Assembly (NCBI GenBank): GCA_035656635.1
Contig: DASRSD010000165.1
Coordinates: 1 to 54,372 of the forward strand
Direction of reading: 5' to 3'
Length of the DNA stretch: 54,372 nt
Source of the DNA: Pirellulales bacterium
GTDB lineage: Bacteria > Planctomycetota > Planctomycetia > Pirellulales > JADZDJ01
In this document: positions 37,758 to 46,313 of the stretch, one piece after another
Layout: every line of letters starts with the position of its first letter
Numbering within the stretch: position 1 is the stretch's first letter
Made by a program: the position numbers and the translations under genes
Notes under the pieces: model-generated
Databases searched by the model: none
What the model saw: only the letters and a program-made list of their open reading frames with translations
What the model was told of the DNA's origin: nothing

Positions 37758-38375
37758 TTATGCTACTGCTGCGCGCCGTCGGCGCCAAATCATCAAGCCC
37801 AACACTCCCCCAATTCCCCCCAACACAATACTGGCCGGCTCAGGCACGGTGGTAATCGATATGTTCGGGAAAACATTGAATACGCCCGTGGGGTCAAGGC
37901 CAGCAGTTGATGCGCCTTGGCTGGAATAAATATACGATTCGGTGATTGGATAAAAACCGAAATAGTGATCGTTGCCCTGCAGAACGGTTGGCGAATCAGG
38001 ACTCGTAAATGTGAATGCATTGCTCGTTTGACCAGGCGTAAGCGGATCGGTGCCTACCGTTTGATCGTAAAATTCAATGCTATAGCCGCCGTAAAAAGGA
38101 TTCTGTTCGACGTAGTCGGTCCAACCGGTCGGCTTACCGGTGACGTTGGGCACTGATGGCAAAAAGTCGTCCCCTGGAATCCAAGCGAACCAAAATGTTT
38201 CAATGTTCCCCTGGCCGGCTGTGCCCGTGTTTTTCAAATTGATGGTGTAATTCCAATTGGCCCCATTCTGCGCGGCGGTGATGCTGGCGGAGCCAGAAAC
38301 CTGCGCCCACGCCGGCGCGGCGGACATCAACATGAGTGCCAGCCCACAGCAAAAAATCTTCGGCTTGTTGTTCAT
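37758..38375 (-). CDS. PEP-CTERM sorting-signal protein
   Basis: 205 aa, exported. Signal peptide 'FCCGLALMLMSAAPAWAQ', then a beta-rich body of about 150 residues ('GSASITAAQNGANWNYTIN') of unknown fold, and a C-terminal sorting signal: 'VPEPASIVLGGIGGVLGLM' followed by 'WRRRR'. Such tails are processed by exosortase, which is not in the window. The start at 'MNNKPKIF' has GAGAGG eight bases upstream. A strong terminator follows, so it is a single-gene unit. Confidence 0.93.
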   Translation of the reverse strand: MNNKPKIFCCGLALMLMSAAPAWAQVSGSASITAAQNGANWNYTINLKNTGTAGQGNIETFWFAWIPGDDFLPSVPNVTGKPTGWTDYVEQNPFYGGYSIEFYDQTVGTDPLTPGQTSNAFTFTSPDSPTVLQGNDHYFGFYPITESYIYSSQGASTAGLDPTGVFNVFPNISITTVPEPASIVLGGIGGVLGLMIWRRRRAAVA

Positions 38376-38575
38376 TAACATTGCCTCTCCCAACAAATGA
38401 AAGCAACCTTGGAAATAAAGCTTTCGGAACGCTGTTCCTTCGCTTAAACGGCGCATATACATCATTTGTTATGTTGTACTTGCCTAATTCGCCCACGTCA
38501 AGCAGATTTTCGCCCGTAATTGCGAGTGGCTTTTTTGGGCAGAAATGGGCCTAAATATCGGCTCGGCATGGCGGA

Positions 38576-38794
38576 TTAAGGCCCCTGTTGGGCATTAATC
38601 AGCCGAGTCAGTAGAGCGCTGGCGTCATCCCAATGGCCTTGGCGGGCGGCGGCCACAATCGATTCCAAGGCTTCATTTTCCTCGTTGGAGACCTGCCCTT
38701 GCTGACGATGCTCGGCCAGGTGCTTGGCGGCGGCCTCTAGCCAATCGGTTTTTTTCGCGCCGATCGCGGTTTTCAACTCGCCGACCAATTTCAC
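38576..38794 (-). CDS. hypothetical protein (72 aa)
   Basis: A small, almost wholly helical, charged protein ('ELKTAIGAKKTDWLEAAAKHL', 'ENEALESIVAAARQGHWDDA'). I do not recognise the family. The composition is protein-like and no better frame exists on the other strand. No signal or membrane segment. Confidence 0.45.
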   Translation of the reverse strand: MKLVGELKTAIGAKKTDWLEAAAKHLAEHRQQGQVSNEENEALESIVAAARQGHWDDASALLTRLINAQQGP

Positions 38795-39011
38795 GTTCGC
38801 TTTGGAAATTGCCGGCTCATCGCAATCACAACCAACAATTCCACCAGCGTAAAACCACGCCGCGCAGCGACAGGCGCATTCATAGGTATTCTCCTTTATA
38901 AAGCCGCGACCGCCGGTCGCGCAGCGTAGCAGGACCGGACATCCAATTCAGAAATAAGAATTAGCCGCGATGGTTCCCAACGCGCATCAGCACCAAGCAA
39001 CAAAACCGCCC

Positions 39012-39396
39012 TCAAGCGATTGGCGGAGCGCGCGGCTGAGAAGAAGAGAACAGCGCCGGGCAATGGACAGATGCAATTCGTCCCGGCAACAGAATTTCGC
39101 ACACCGCCAGTCCGATACCCGACGGTGCGGAAGCGATAAAATGCTGCCCCATCGATTGATGCTGGCAAATGGGGCAGTGATCGCAATCGTGCTGATGCCT
39201 GGCAGGAGATTCGACGGTTCGTGATCCTGCCGCCTGGTTCACCTGCCCGTTTAGCGCCGACTGGACTGCGATGACTTGCGCAGGCTGCCTTCCCTGATCG
39301 CAATCAATCATCCAAAAATTCGTGCAACCCTTGCCCGGCCAGCGCAATGACGCCGTAGCAAGCCAGCAACACTCGGGCGGTTTGACGGTAAAACAT
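39012..39396 (-). pseudogene. frameshifted small Cys-rich membrane protein
   Basis: The first frame encodes 'MFYRQTARVLLACYGVIAL', a signal-anchor-like start, and 'AGQGLHEFLDD' before a TGA. One base further on, the neighbouring frame continues as 'DCDQGRQPAQ' and reaches 'HQHDCDHCPICQHQSMG', a His/Cys-rich segment typical of small secreted proteins that have exactly this kind of hydrophobic N-terminus. Dropping one T near 39307 joins the two. Either a decayed gene or a sequencing error. Coding and frameshift are inferred, not proven. Confidence 0.5.
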
Positions 39397-39581
39397 CTGA
39401 CGATTGAAGGCGAAGGTCGCGAAAGAAATGCCGCCGCCAGCAAACGGCCGGCTTTTGCAATCCCGTTGCAATAAGAATACCCACCGGCTCTTGAACAATC
39501 AATGTGTCTAGACCCCGGTGAGGATCGTTGACAGGCCCCCTTGGCAAACGGTTAAATAACATGTTTCCCCGCATATTATTG

Positions 39582-39600
39582 CCGCCTACTGCTTACTGCT
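39582..39600. repeat. left inverted repeat of argB
   Basis: CCGCCTACTGCTTACTGCT, ending directly before the argB start codon. Its inverted partner, CCGCCTACAGCTTGCTGCC when read on the minus strand, lies just behind the gene at 40513-40531 (about three differences). The units resemble those before pyrE. Confidence 0.6.
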
Positions 39601-40497
39601 ATGGTCGAACAGCAACATCAACACGCCATCGAAAAAGCCGACGTGCTGATCGAAGCTCTGGGCTGGATTCGACGCTTCCGCGACAAGGTCACGGTCATCA
39701 AGCTGGGCGGCAGCGTCATGGAAGACCAGAATGCGCTGCGGCATTTGCTGGTGGACATTGTGTTCATGGAAAGCGTCGGTATGCGGCCGGTGGTGGTGCA
39801 CGGCGGCGGGGCGGCCATCAGCCGCGCCATGGATGCCGCCGGGTTGAAGCCGAAATTCATCCAGGGCCGCCGATACACCGACGATGCTACGCTGAAAATT
39901 GTCGAAGAAGTGCTGGCCTACCAAACCTGCGAGCAAATTGCCCACTCGATTGAAGAATTCGGCGGCCGGGCGATGCCGCTCAATTTTCGCACCACGAACG
40001 TTTTGTTTGGCGAGCGCATCACACTGAAGGACGACGCCGGCCATGACATCGATTTAGGCCACGTCGGCACGGTCACTCGGGCAGATCGCACGACCATCGA
40101 AAACCTGTGCTACGCCGGACAAGTTCCCGTAATTCCCTCGATGTGCTTAGGCCCCGGCGGCGAAAAACTGAACGTGAATGCCGACACCGCCGCCACCGCC
40201 ATCGCCACGGCCTTAGGCGCGGAGAAGTTAATTTTTTTGAGCGACGTAAATGGTGTGCGCCGCAAAAAGGACGATCCCGGCACGCTCATTCATTCGCTCA
40301 CCGCCGAGCAAGCCCGGGAAATGATCCGCGAGGGAGCCATCGAAAGCGGCATGATTCCGAAAGTCGAGGGCTGCCTGGCAATCCTGGATAAAGGCGTCCG
40401 TAAAATTCACATCATCGACGGCCAACTCCGCCACTCGCTACTGTTGGAAATTTACACCAACAAAGGTGTCGGCACCGAAATGATCCGCGACGAGTGA
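39601..40497 (+). CDS. argB: acetylglutamate kinase
   Basis: Second step of arginine synthesis, phosphorylating N-acetylglutamate. 298 aa. '[17 protein letters not shown]', '[19 protein letters not shown]', '[17 protein letters not shown]', '[21 protein letters not shown]' and '[10 protein letters not shown]' are the substrate and ATP sites. The extended N-terminal helix ('[19 protein letters not shown]') is the type found in arginine-inhibited hexameric enzymes, so feedback inhibition is likely. First of argB-argD-argF; flanked by inverted short repeats. Confidence 0.96.
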   Translation: MVEQQHQHAIEKADVLIEALGWIRRFRDKVTVIKLGGSVMEDQNALRHLLVDIVFMESVGMRPVVVHGGGAAISRAMDAAGLKPKFIQGRRYTDDATLKIVEEVLAYQTCEQIAHSIEEFGGRAMPLNFRTTNVLFGERITLKDDAGHDIDLGHVGTVTRADRTTIENLCYAGQVPVIPSMCLGPGGEKLNVNADTAATAIATALGAEKLIFLSDVNGVRRKKDDPGTLIHSLTAEQAREMIREGAIESGMIPKVEGCLAILDKGVRKIHIIDGQLRHSLLLEIYTNKGVGTEMIRDE

Positions 40498-40512
40498 CAG
40501 ACGGAAGTAGTA

Positions 40513-40531
40513 GGCAGCAAGCTGTAGGCGG
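40513..40531. repeat. right inverted repeat of argB
   Basis: GGCAGCAAGCTGTAGGCGG, the partner of the repeat before argB. The rest of the argB-argD gap (to 40659) shows no gene. Confidence 0.55.
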
Positions 40532-40659
40532 TGGACGGAAGGCGGCGTGCAAAGTGCAAAATAATCGAACGAAACTCGGTGCATGCGAACTTCAATTGAA
40601 ATTAAATGTCATGATCTTTTCCTAGCCCCAAACCCTTAACTTCTAGCCCCTAACTCGCC

Positions 40660-41865
40660 ATGACCGCCACCGCCACACAAACTTCGGCCGAAACGATTGA
40701 GCAGTTCCAAAAATACGTGGTGCCCAATTACGTCCGGTATCCGGTGTCGCTGGTGCGTGGCGAGGGATCGTATGTGTGGGATGCGGAGGGAAATCGCTAT
40801 TTGGATTTCTTTCCCGGCTGGGGATGCAATTTGCTGGGGCATTGCCCGCCGGCGGTGGTCGAGGCGGTGCAAGACCAGGTGGCCACGCTCATTCACGTTC
40901 CCAACACCTGGCACACGCCGTGGCAAGGACAATGGGCGCAGGCCCTTTCGGAGCGCAGCTTTGGCGGGCAGGCATTTTTCTGCAACTCCGGCACCGAAGC
41001 CAACGAAGCCGCCATTAAATTGGCTCGCCTCCACACGCCGAAGGAGCGCTACAAAATTATCACCTTCACCGGCGGCTTCCATGGCCGCACCTTGGGCGCC
41101 ACCGCCGCCACCGCCCAGCCGAAATATCACGAAGGCTTGGGCCCGCTGATGGCCGGCTTTGTGTATGCTCCCTTCGGCGATTTGAATGCCGTGAAAAATT
41201 TGATCGATCACGAAACCGCCGCCATTTTAGTCGAGCCGGTGCAAGGTGAAGGAGGCATTAACATTCCGCCAGCCGATTTTCTTCCCGGCCTGCGCGAATT
41301 GTGCGACGAAAACCAGTTGCTCCTGATGTTCGACGAAGTGCAAACCGGCTGTGGCCGCACCGGAGCGTGGTTTGCCTATCAACATTTTGGCGTTACGCCC
41401 GATGTCATGACGCTGGCCAAAGCAGTCTGCGGCGGCATTGCCGGCGGCGCACTTTTGACCAAACCGGAAATTGCTCCCAGCCTGCGTCCGGGAATGCATG
41501 CCGCCACCTTCGGTGGCAACCCTATCGCCGCCCGAGCCGGAGTGGCGTACATCGAAGCCGTCGAAAACGAGAACTTGCTGGAGCACGCCCAGCAAATCAG
41601 CAAAATTTTCCAGTCGCGGCTGGAGCAATTGCAGCACGAGTGCAATTTGATTCGCCAGGTGCGAATTCTGGGCCTGATGATCGGCGTGGAGCTTACCGTC
41701 GACGGCGCTCCAATTGTCAAAGGCTGTCTCGACAAACGCCTTCTCGTCAATTGCACCCATGGCACTGTGCTGCGGTTGCTGCCGGCCTTGAATATGAGCG
41801 AAGAACAAGTTCACGAAGGCTGCGATATTTTAGCCGCCGTGGTTAAACAGCATTCAAAGAGTTAA
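40660..41865 (+). CDS. argD: acetylornithine aminotransferase (PLP)
   Basis: Transfers the amino group to N-acetylglutamate semialdehyde. 401 aa, class III aminotransferase. '[15 protein letters not shown]', '[18 protein letters not shown]', '[20 protein letters not shown]' (split), '[16 protein letters not shown]' and the PLP-lysine '[15 protein letters not shown]' are as expected. The same family includes succinylornithine and GABA transaminases, but its place between argB and argF settles the role. Confidence 0.95.
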   Translation: MTATATQTSAETIEQFQKYVVPNYVRYPVSLVRGEGSYVWDAEGNRYLDFFPGWGCNLLGHCPPAVVEAVQDQVATLIHVPNTWHTPWQGQWAQALSERSFGGQAFFCNSGTEANEAAIKLARLHTPKERYKIITFTGGFHGRTLGATAATAQPKYHEGLGPLMAGFVYAPFGDLNAVKNLIDHETAAILVEPVQGEGGINIPPADFLPGLRELCDENQLLLMFDEVQTGCGRTGAWFAYQHFGVTPDVMTLAKAVCGGIAGGALLTKPEIAPSLRPGMHAATFGGNPIAARAGVAYIEAVENENLLEHAQQISKIFQSRLEQLQHECNLIRQVRILGLMIGVELTVDGAPIVKGCLDKRLLVNCTHGTVLRLLPALNMSEEQVHEGCDILAAVVKQHSKS

Positions 41866-41921
41866 CCGACCAAGCCGCCAGTGCGCTGCGAACAAGGCGG
41901 GCAAACAATCGATTACATCCC

Positions 41922-42839
41922 ATGCGACATTTACTTTGCGTCACTGATTTGACCACCGCCGAAATCGAGCGCATCTTTGCGATCACGGCCGATTTGAAAT
42001 CGAAGTACAGCCAGGGCATCCGCGAAGCCATTTTGCCGGGCCGCGTGATTGGCATGCTGTTCGAAAAGCCCTCGCTCCGCACCCGGGTAAGCTTTGAAGC
42101 CGGCATGGTGCAACTCGGCGGCGGCAGCTTGTTTTTGGGCCAAGACGTGGGGTTCGGTTCGCGCGAGAGCATGGCCGATTTTTCCCGCGTCCTCAGCCAG
42201 TACGTCGACGGCGTAGTTATTCGCTCCAAGCGGCACGAGACCGTGGCCGAAGTCGCCCAGCACAGCACCTGCCCGGTGATTAACGGCTTGACCGATTACG
42301 CGCATCCTTGCCAAGCGCTGGCCGATTTATACACGCTGCGCGAACTGGTCGGCAAATTGAACGGCCTCACGCTGGCCTACGTGGGCGATGCCAACAACGT
42401 AGCCCGCAGTTTGGTGGAAGGTTGCGGCCGGCTGGGAATGAAAATTATCGTGGCCACGCCGAAGGAGTATCACTTCAGTGCGGACGATGTAGCCCGGTTC
42501 CAGCGCGAAATTCCACAACTCGATTTGACGCTGACCAATGATCCGGTCGCCGCGGTGAAAAGCGCTGTGGCCGTGTACACCGACGTGTGGGCCAGCATGG
42601 GGCAAGAAACCGAAAGCGCCAAACGCCGCAAAGCTTTTGCCGCATACCAAGTGAATGCCGCACTAATGAAGCAGGCCCCGGCCGAGGCATACTTCATGCA
42701 CTGCTTGCCAGCCCACCGCGGCGAAGAAGTGACCGACGAAGTCATCGACAGCTCCCACAGTGTTGTCGTGCAGCAAGCCAGCAATCGCCTGCACGTGCAG
42801 AAGGGAATTTTAGCGTGGCTGCTCACGGCCAGAGGTTAG
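41922..42839 (+). CDS. argF: ornithine carbamoyltransferase
   Basis: Makes citrulline from ornithine and carbamoyl phosphate. 305 aa. The carbamoyl-phosphate site is 'FEKPSLRTRVSFEAGM' (S-x-R-T-R). 'VVIRSKRHETVAEVAQH', 'LTDYAHPCQALADLYTL' and the ornithine-site 'MHCLPAHRGEEVTDEV' complete it. Third gene of the arg cluster. argG and argH are not in the window. Confidence 0.96.
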   Translation: MRHLLCVTDLTTAEIERIFAITADLKSKYSQGIREAILPGRVIGMLFEKPSLRTRVSFEAGMVQLGGGSLFLGQDVGFGSRESMADFSRVLSQYVDGVVIRSKRHETVAEVAQHSTCPVINGLTDYAHPCQALADLYTLRELVGKLNGLTLAYVGDANNVARSLVEGCGRLGMKIIVATPKEYHFSADDVARFQREIPQLDLTLTNDPVAAVKSAVAVYTDVWASMGQETESAKRRKAFAAYQVNAALMKQAPAEAYFMHCLPAHRGEEVTDEVIDSSHSVVVQQASNRLHVQKGILAWLLTARG

Positions 42840-42845
42840 AGAAGA

Positions 42846-42869
42846 GGGGGTAGAGAGTAGAGGATAGAG
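42846..42869. repeat. left inverted repeat flanking the four-helix-bundle gene
   Basis: GGGGGTAGAGAGTAG followed by AGGATAGAG, just behind argF. Its inverse, CCCCCTACTCTCTAC, begins directly behind the four-helix-bundle stop codon; the shared inverted core is TAGAGAGTAG. Confidence 0.65.
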
Positions 42870-42924
42870 ATAAACAAATGAATTCGATCTCTTCTAAATT
42901 TTTTCTGGCGAAGAAGTGGCTGGG

Positions 42925-43302
42925 ATGAAAGTCGATAATTACCGAGACTTGATTGTTTGGCAACGCAGTGTGGACGTTGCCCATGCGATTCGTCAATCAA
43001 CTCTGGCATTTCCTAAACATGAAACTTTTGGATTAGCATCACAAATTCAACGCGCGGCTGTTTCCATCCCTGCCAACATTGCCGAAGGACATGAACGCGA
43101 ATCAACGAAGGAGTACCTCTATCATCTTTCTGTTGCACAAGGATCTCGCGCAGAATTGGAAACTCATTTAACGCTGGCCGAAATGTCAGGATACTTGGAA
43201 GCAACAGAAGTCGACCAATTTCTCAAGCGACTCGACGAAATTGGGAAGATGATTCGGGCAATACAAAAGTCTCTCAAGAAAAAAATCTCGCTAATTCCAT
43301 AA
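42925..43302 (+). CDS. four-helix-bundle protein (23S rRNA-IVP / S23 family)
   Basis: 125 aa, all helix. '[19 protein letters not shown]', '[21 protein letters not shown]' and '[18 protein letters not shown]' are diagnostic for the family first found inside intervening sequences of 23S rRNA genes. It forms a pentameric bundle in solved homologues. Function unknown; possibly RNA binding. Here it is a free-standing gene between argF and rph, flanked by inverted repeats, which suggests a mobile cassette. An earlier GTG (42916) is possible. Confidence 0.92.
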   Translation: MKVDNYRDLIVWQRSVDVAHAIRQSTLAFPKHETFGLASQIQRAAVSIPANIAEGHERESTKEYLYHLSVAQGSRAELETHLTLAEMSGYLEATEVDQFLKRLDEIGKMIRAIQKSLKKKISLIP

Positions 43303-43336
43303 CCCCCTACTCTCTACTCCCTACTCTCTATTCTCT
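43303..43336. repeat. right inverted repeat flanking the four-helix-bundle gene
   Basis: CCCCCTACTCTCTACTCC followed by a second CTACTCTCTATTCTC unit, ending four bases before the rph start codon. It therefore also forms the leader of rph, leaving no room for a Shine-Dalgarno. Confidence 0.65.
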
Positions 43337-43339
43337 TCC

Positions 43340-44083
43340 ATGCGGCATGACGGACGAAAAAAGGATGAGCTCCGCCCGGTGAAAATCACGCGCCGGTTCA
43401 CGCGCACGGCGCCGGGCAGCGTGTTGTTTCAGGCCGGCGGCACCACCGTGTTGTGTACCGCATCGGTCGATTCTAAAGTGCCCGAGTGGATGGCGGGCAA
43501 AGGCCGCGGCTGGCTCACCGCCGAGTACAACATGCTCCCCGGCAGCACCAGTCCGCGAAAAAAACGGGAGCGCGACGGCAAAACCGACGGCCGCACCACG
43601 GAAATTCAACGGCTGATTGGTCGCAGTTTACGGGCCATCATCGATTTAGATGCCATTGGCGAGCGGACCGTGGCCATCGATTGCGATGTGCTGGAAGCCG
43701 ATGGCGGTACGCGCACCGCCAGCATCACCGGCGCGTATATTGCGCTGGTCGACGCGCTGGCAACACTGTCGGAGCCGGGCTGTCCTCAGCCTGGTGGATT
43801 TCCGGCAGGCACATCGCCTGTGCGAAAAATTCTCTCCGCCAGCGTGGCCGCCGTCAGCGTGGGCATGGTCGAAGGCCAACCGATGTTGGATCTGGATTAC
43901 TCCGAAGATGTCGATGCCGCTGTCGACATGAACGTCGTCATGACCGGCGATGGCCGCTTCATTGAAGTGCAAGGCACCGGCGAAGAAGCCACCTTTAGCG
44001 AGGACGAATTGCAAGCCTTGCTGCGGCTGGCCAAAAGCGGTATTGAACAACTGACGATATTGCAAAGCGCGGCATTGCGATAA
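43340..44083 (+). CDS. rph: ribonuclease PH
   Basis: Phosphorolytic 3'-5' exoribonuclease that trims tRNA precursors. 247 aa, full length. '[19 protein letters not shown]', '[18 protein letters not shown]', '[20 protein letters not shown]' in parts, '[17 protein letters not shown]', '[17 protein letters not shown]'-like '[18 protein letters not shown]' and '[20 protein letters not shown]' are all present. A short extra loop ('[14 protein letters not shown]') is near residue 150. Reads away from argF through the four-helix-bundle cassette. Confidence 0.95.
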   Translation: MRHDGRKKDELRPVKITRRFTRTAPGSVLFQAGGTTVLCTASVDSKVPEWMAGKGRGWLTAEYNMLPGSTSPRKKRERDGKTDGRTTEIQRLIGRSLRAIIDLDAIGERTVAIDCDVLEADGGTRTASITGAYIALVDALATLSEPGCPQPGGFPAGTSPVRKILSASVAAVSVGMVEGQPMLDLDYSEDVDAAVDMNVVMTGDGRFIEVQGTGEEATFSEDELQALLRLAKSGIEQLTILQSAALR

Positions 44084-44109
44084 AATCAAAACTTGTAAGA
44101 GGTGACTGC

Positions 44110-44163
44110 CGTAGCCGCGTCTCTCCGAGACGCGGAAGCGAGTTTCGGAGAAACTCGCCTACG
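44110..44163. repeat. 54-bp three-way-junction palindrome
   Basis: Outer CGTAG/CTACG encloses two perfect hairpins, CCGCGTCTC-TCC-GAGACGCGG and GCGAGTTTC-GGA-GAAACTCGC. It lies between the convergent ends of rph and yraN, where it could stop transcription from both sides, though it has no T-run. Elements of the same plan occur at 47203-47291 and 52094-52170. Confidence 0.8.
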
Positions 44164-44186
44164 TGAAGACAATTGCAATTACCCCC

Positions 44187-44615
44187 TCAGCTATACATTC
44201 CCTGCACGCCGGTCGCTTCGAACGCGTTTTGGAAATGCTCGATCGTGGGCCGTTTGGCTTGGTGCGGCCACGTGACCGCCACCACGTCAAAGCGCGCGGG
44301 ATATTCCAGCAATCCATGCCGTTTCAGGTAAAACAGTGCCGCCCGAGTGAGCCGCCACTGTTTGCGCGAATCGACCGCTTCCTGTGGCAGGCCGAAGTGT
44401 GCCGTGCGCCGGGTTTTCACTTCCACAAACACCACTGTGCGGTTCTCGACAGCCACCAAATCTAGCTCGCCGCCGCGCAGCCGCAGGCCCCGGGCGACAA
44501 TTTTGTAGCCTTGGCGTTTGAGATGCTTTTCCACCGCCCGTTCGCCCAAATAACCCAGCGGTTTCGGCTGCCAGAATTTTACCCAGCGCGACCGAATTGT
44601 CGCCGGCCAGCTCAT
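44187..44615 (-). CDS. yraN: YraN family (UPF0102) endonuclease-like protein
   Basis: 142 aa. 'LGYLGERAVEKHLKRQGYKI' and the nuclease-like core 'GGELDLVAVENRTVVFVEVKTR' carry the Glu, Asp, and E-x-K residues of the restriction-endonuclease fold. 'FGLPQEAVDSRKQWRLTRAA' is the next conserved helix. It is last in the run ffh-rpsP-trmD-rplS-yraN. Most YraN proteins are uncharacterised; a role in DNA metabolism is inferred from the fold. Confidence 0.9.
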   Translation of the reverse strand: MSWPATIRSRWVKFWQPKPLGYLGERAVEKHLKRQGYKIVARGLRLRGGELDLVAVENRTVVFVEVKTRRTAHFGLPQEAVDSRKQWRLTRAALFYLKRHGLLEYPARFDVVAVTWPHQAKRPTIEHFQNAFEATGVQGMYS

Positions 44616-44639
44616 GGCGAAACCTCAAGCCTGGAGATT

Positions 44640-44800
44640 AACCACATAGACGCGGAGGCACAGAAAGGAATAGATTCGATAAGGAAAGCAAGAAGGCAGG
44701 AATGAGCCAACAAGTTCATTGACTTGCATTTGCTTTATTCTTGAATCCTTGGTTTCCTTATTAAAACTGCCCTATCGGCGTCTCCGCGATTCACTAGAAA
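44640..44800. repeat. imperfect inverted repeat between yraN and rplS
   Basis: TAACCACATAGACGCGGAGG and ATAAGGAAAGCAAG on the left; CTTGGTTTCCTTATT and GGCGTCTCCGCG on the right. It is a shorter relative of the palindrome at 31940-32295. No gene inside. Confidence 0.6.
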
Positions 44801-44801
44801 C

Positions 44802-45248
44802 TTAAACCGCAGCCGGTTCGCGCTTGGTTCCTTCCTTTTCCTTCCGCTTGGGCTCGGTGCCTGCCGATTCCTCGCCGGGAACCAGCACTTCGCCTTTCTC
44901 GCCGCGGCGCTGGCGGAGCCGAACGGCTTTGCCCACCCGATCGCGCAGGAAGTACAATTTCGCCCGGCGCACCACGCCGCTGCGCTTGACTTCAATTTTG
45001 GCAATCTTCGGCGAGTGCAGCGGAAACTTCCGCTCCACGCCTTCTCCTTGCACAATGCGGCGGACCGTGAACATTTCGCGGCTGCCGGAGCCGCTGCGGG
45101 CAATCACCACGCCGTTGAAAACTTGGACCCGCTCTTTTTCGCCTTCCAAAATCCGGGTATGCACGTCGATGGTGTCGCCAATGGCGAATTTAGCAACATC
45201 AGCCTTGAGGCTGCTTTTTTCAACGAGTTCAAGTATTTGCTGGCTCAT
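44802..45248 (-). CDS. rplS: 50S ribosomal protein L19
   Basis: Lies at the 30S-50S interface. 148 aa, about 30 longer than usual because of a Glu/Lys-rich tail ('SAGTEPKRKEKEGTKREP'). The core is clear: 'FAIGDTIDVHTRILEGEKER', 'QVFNGVVIARSGSGSREMFTV' (in parts), 'VERKFPLHSPKIAKIEVKRSG' and 'VRRAKLYFLRDRVGKAVRL'. It follows trmD with 162 bases between, longer than in most bacteria, so it may have an extra promoter or processing site. Confidence 0.96.
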   Translation of the reverse strand: MSQQILELVEKSSLKADVAKFAIGDTIDVHTRILEGEKERVQVFNGVVIARSGSGSREMFTVRRIVQGEGVERKFPLHSPKIAKIEVKRSGVVRRAKLYFLRDRVGKAVRLRQRRGEKGEVLVPGEESAGTEPKRKEKEGTKREPAAV

Positions 45249-45410
45249 ATTCAGTTGCAGTCGATTTGATGTGTGGGGTCACCCGAGCGATAATCCGTGC
45301 CGTAAAGGGCGAACTAGTAGTGTAACTGGTTTTTCGGCGATCCCCAAGGGGGACTGCGACGAGATTGATGCGCGGCCGCACGATCGCAGTAAACGGTTGG
45401 CAGCCAATAA

Positions 45411-46268
45411 CTAAGACGGTGAGTTTTTCGATTCCCGCAACTTTTCCGGCGCCGAATGCGGTGTTCCGTCGAGTAAATCTCGCCGCCGCCGGCCGGTAAT
45501 TTGTAAAGCTTGCTCGGCCCGCCACCGGGCGATGGCTTCGTGATCGCCGCTGATCAACACTTCCGGTACGGTTAGGCCGCGATATTCCCGAGGCCGTGTA
45601 AAATGGCCCCCCTCTAATAATCGCAGATTGCCCGGAGTCGAACCTTCCGTGACGCCCGGGGTGGCTGAGGTCGAGCGAAGCAAGCCCCCAGCGGAAGTTG
45701 CTTGAACAGAAGGCGACTGCACCGAAAACGAATCACACCGGGCGCTATCTTCATCTCCCAGCACTCCCGGCACCAGGCGAATGACCGTGTCGATCAGCAC
45801 CATGGCCGGCACTTCGCCGCCGCCGAGAATGTAATCGCCAATGGAAATTTCATCGGGCTGCAAAATCTGCCGCACCCGATCGTCGAACCCTTCGTACCGC
45901 CCGCACAAGAGCAGCAGCCGCTGGTGATCGGCCAGTTCTTCCACCACGGCTTGCGTTAATTTTCGTCCCGTCGGCGTGAGCATGATGAGATGCCCGGGCT
46001 CGGCTGCGTTTCCGGCCGAAGCTGAACCATTCGGCGGCATCTTTTGAACCGCTTCGACCGATTCCACCACCGGCTCTACTTTCAGCAGCATTCCTGGGCC
46101 GCCGCCGTAGGGCCGATCGTCCACCACTTTGTGCTTTCCCTGGGCCCAATCACGAATGTTGTGCAAATTCACCTGCACCAGCCCGCGCTCAATGGCCAGC
46201 TTGAGCAAGCTCTGGCTGAGATAACCGGAAAAGATTTCCGGAAACAGCGTGAGAACATCGAATCGCAT
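45411..46268 (-). CDS. trmD: tRNA (guanine-37 N1)-methyltransferase with inserted segment
   Basis: Adds the methyl group of m1G37, needed to prevent frameshifts. 285 aa against the usual 230-250. The SPOUT knot is intact: 'DDRPYGGGPGMLLKVEP', 'LLLCGRYEGFDDRV', 'SIGDYILGGGEVPAMVLID'. The catalytic Arg and Asp are in 'IRLVPGVLG' and 'RCDSF' (Asp of DSF, equivalent to Asp169). Right after DSF, about 30 residues ('SAGGLLRSTSATPGVTEGST' and flanks) interrupt the linker before 'LLEGGHFTRPREYRGL' of the C-terminal domain. They are encoded by a repeat-derived insertion. Confidence 0.95.
   Translation of the reverse strand: MRFDVLTLFPEIFSGYLSQSLLKLAIERGLVQVNLHNIRDWAQGKHKVVDDRPYGGGPGMLLKVEPVVESVEAVQKMPPNGSASAGNAAEPGHLIMLTPTGRKLTQAVVEELADHQRLLLLCGRYEGFDDRVRQILQPDEISIGDYILGGGEVPAMVLIDTVIRLVPGVLGDEDSARCDSFSVQSPSVQATSAGGLLRSTSATPGVTEGSTPGNLRLLEGGHFTRPREYRGLTVPEVLISGDHEAIARWRAEQALQITGRRRRDLLDGTPHSAPEKLRESKNSPS
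45627..45719. repeat. repeat-derived in-frame insertion in trmD
   Basis: Within it, 45659-45690 matches the left arm of the 78-bp inverted repeats at 32136 and 48952 (GGGTGGCTGAGGTCGAGCG, then CCCCCAGC). The right arm is missing, so this is a half copy or a decayed one. The length of the insertion is a multiple of three (about 31 codons) and the gene remains open. Confidence 0.75.
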
Positions 46269-46313
46269 GGCGGATGCCGATTGCAGAATACTAGCTGAAG
46301 AATGGAGATTGAG

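Noticed and set aside
38896-39303. 135-codon minus-strand frame near the frameshifted Cys-rich gene
   Set aside because: It follows the TGA of the hydrophobic start in the same frame but lacks the Cys/His motif; the neighbouring frame fits better.
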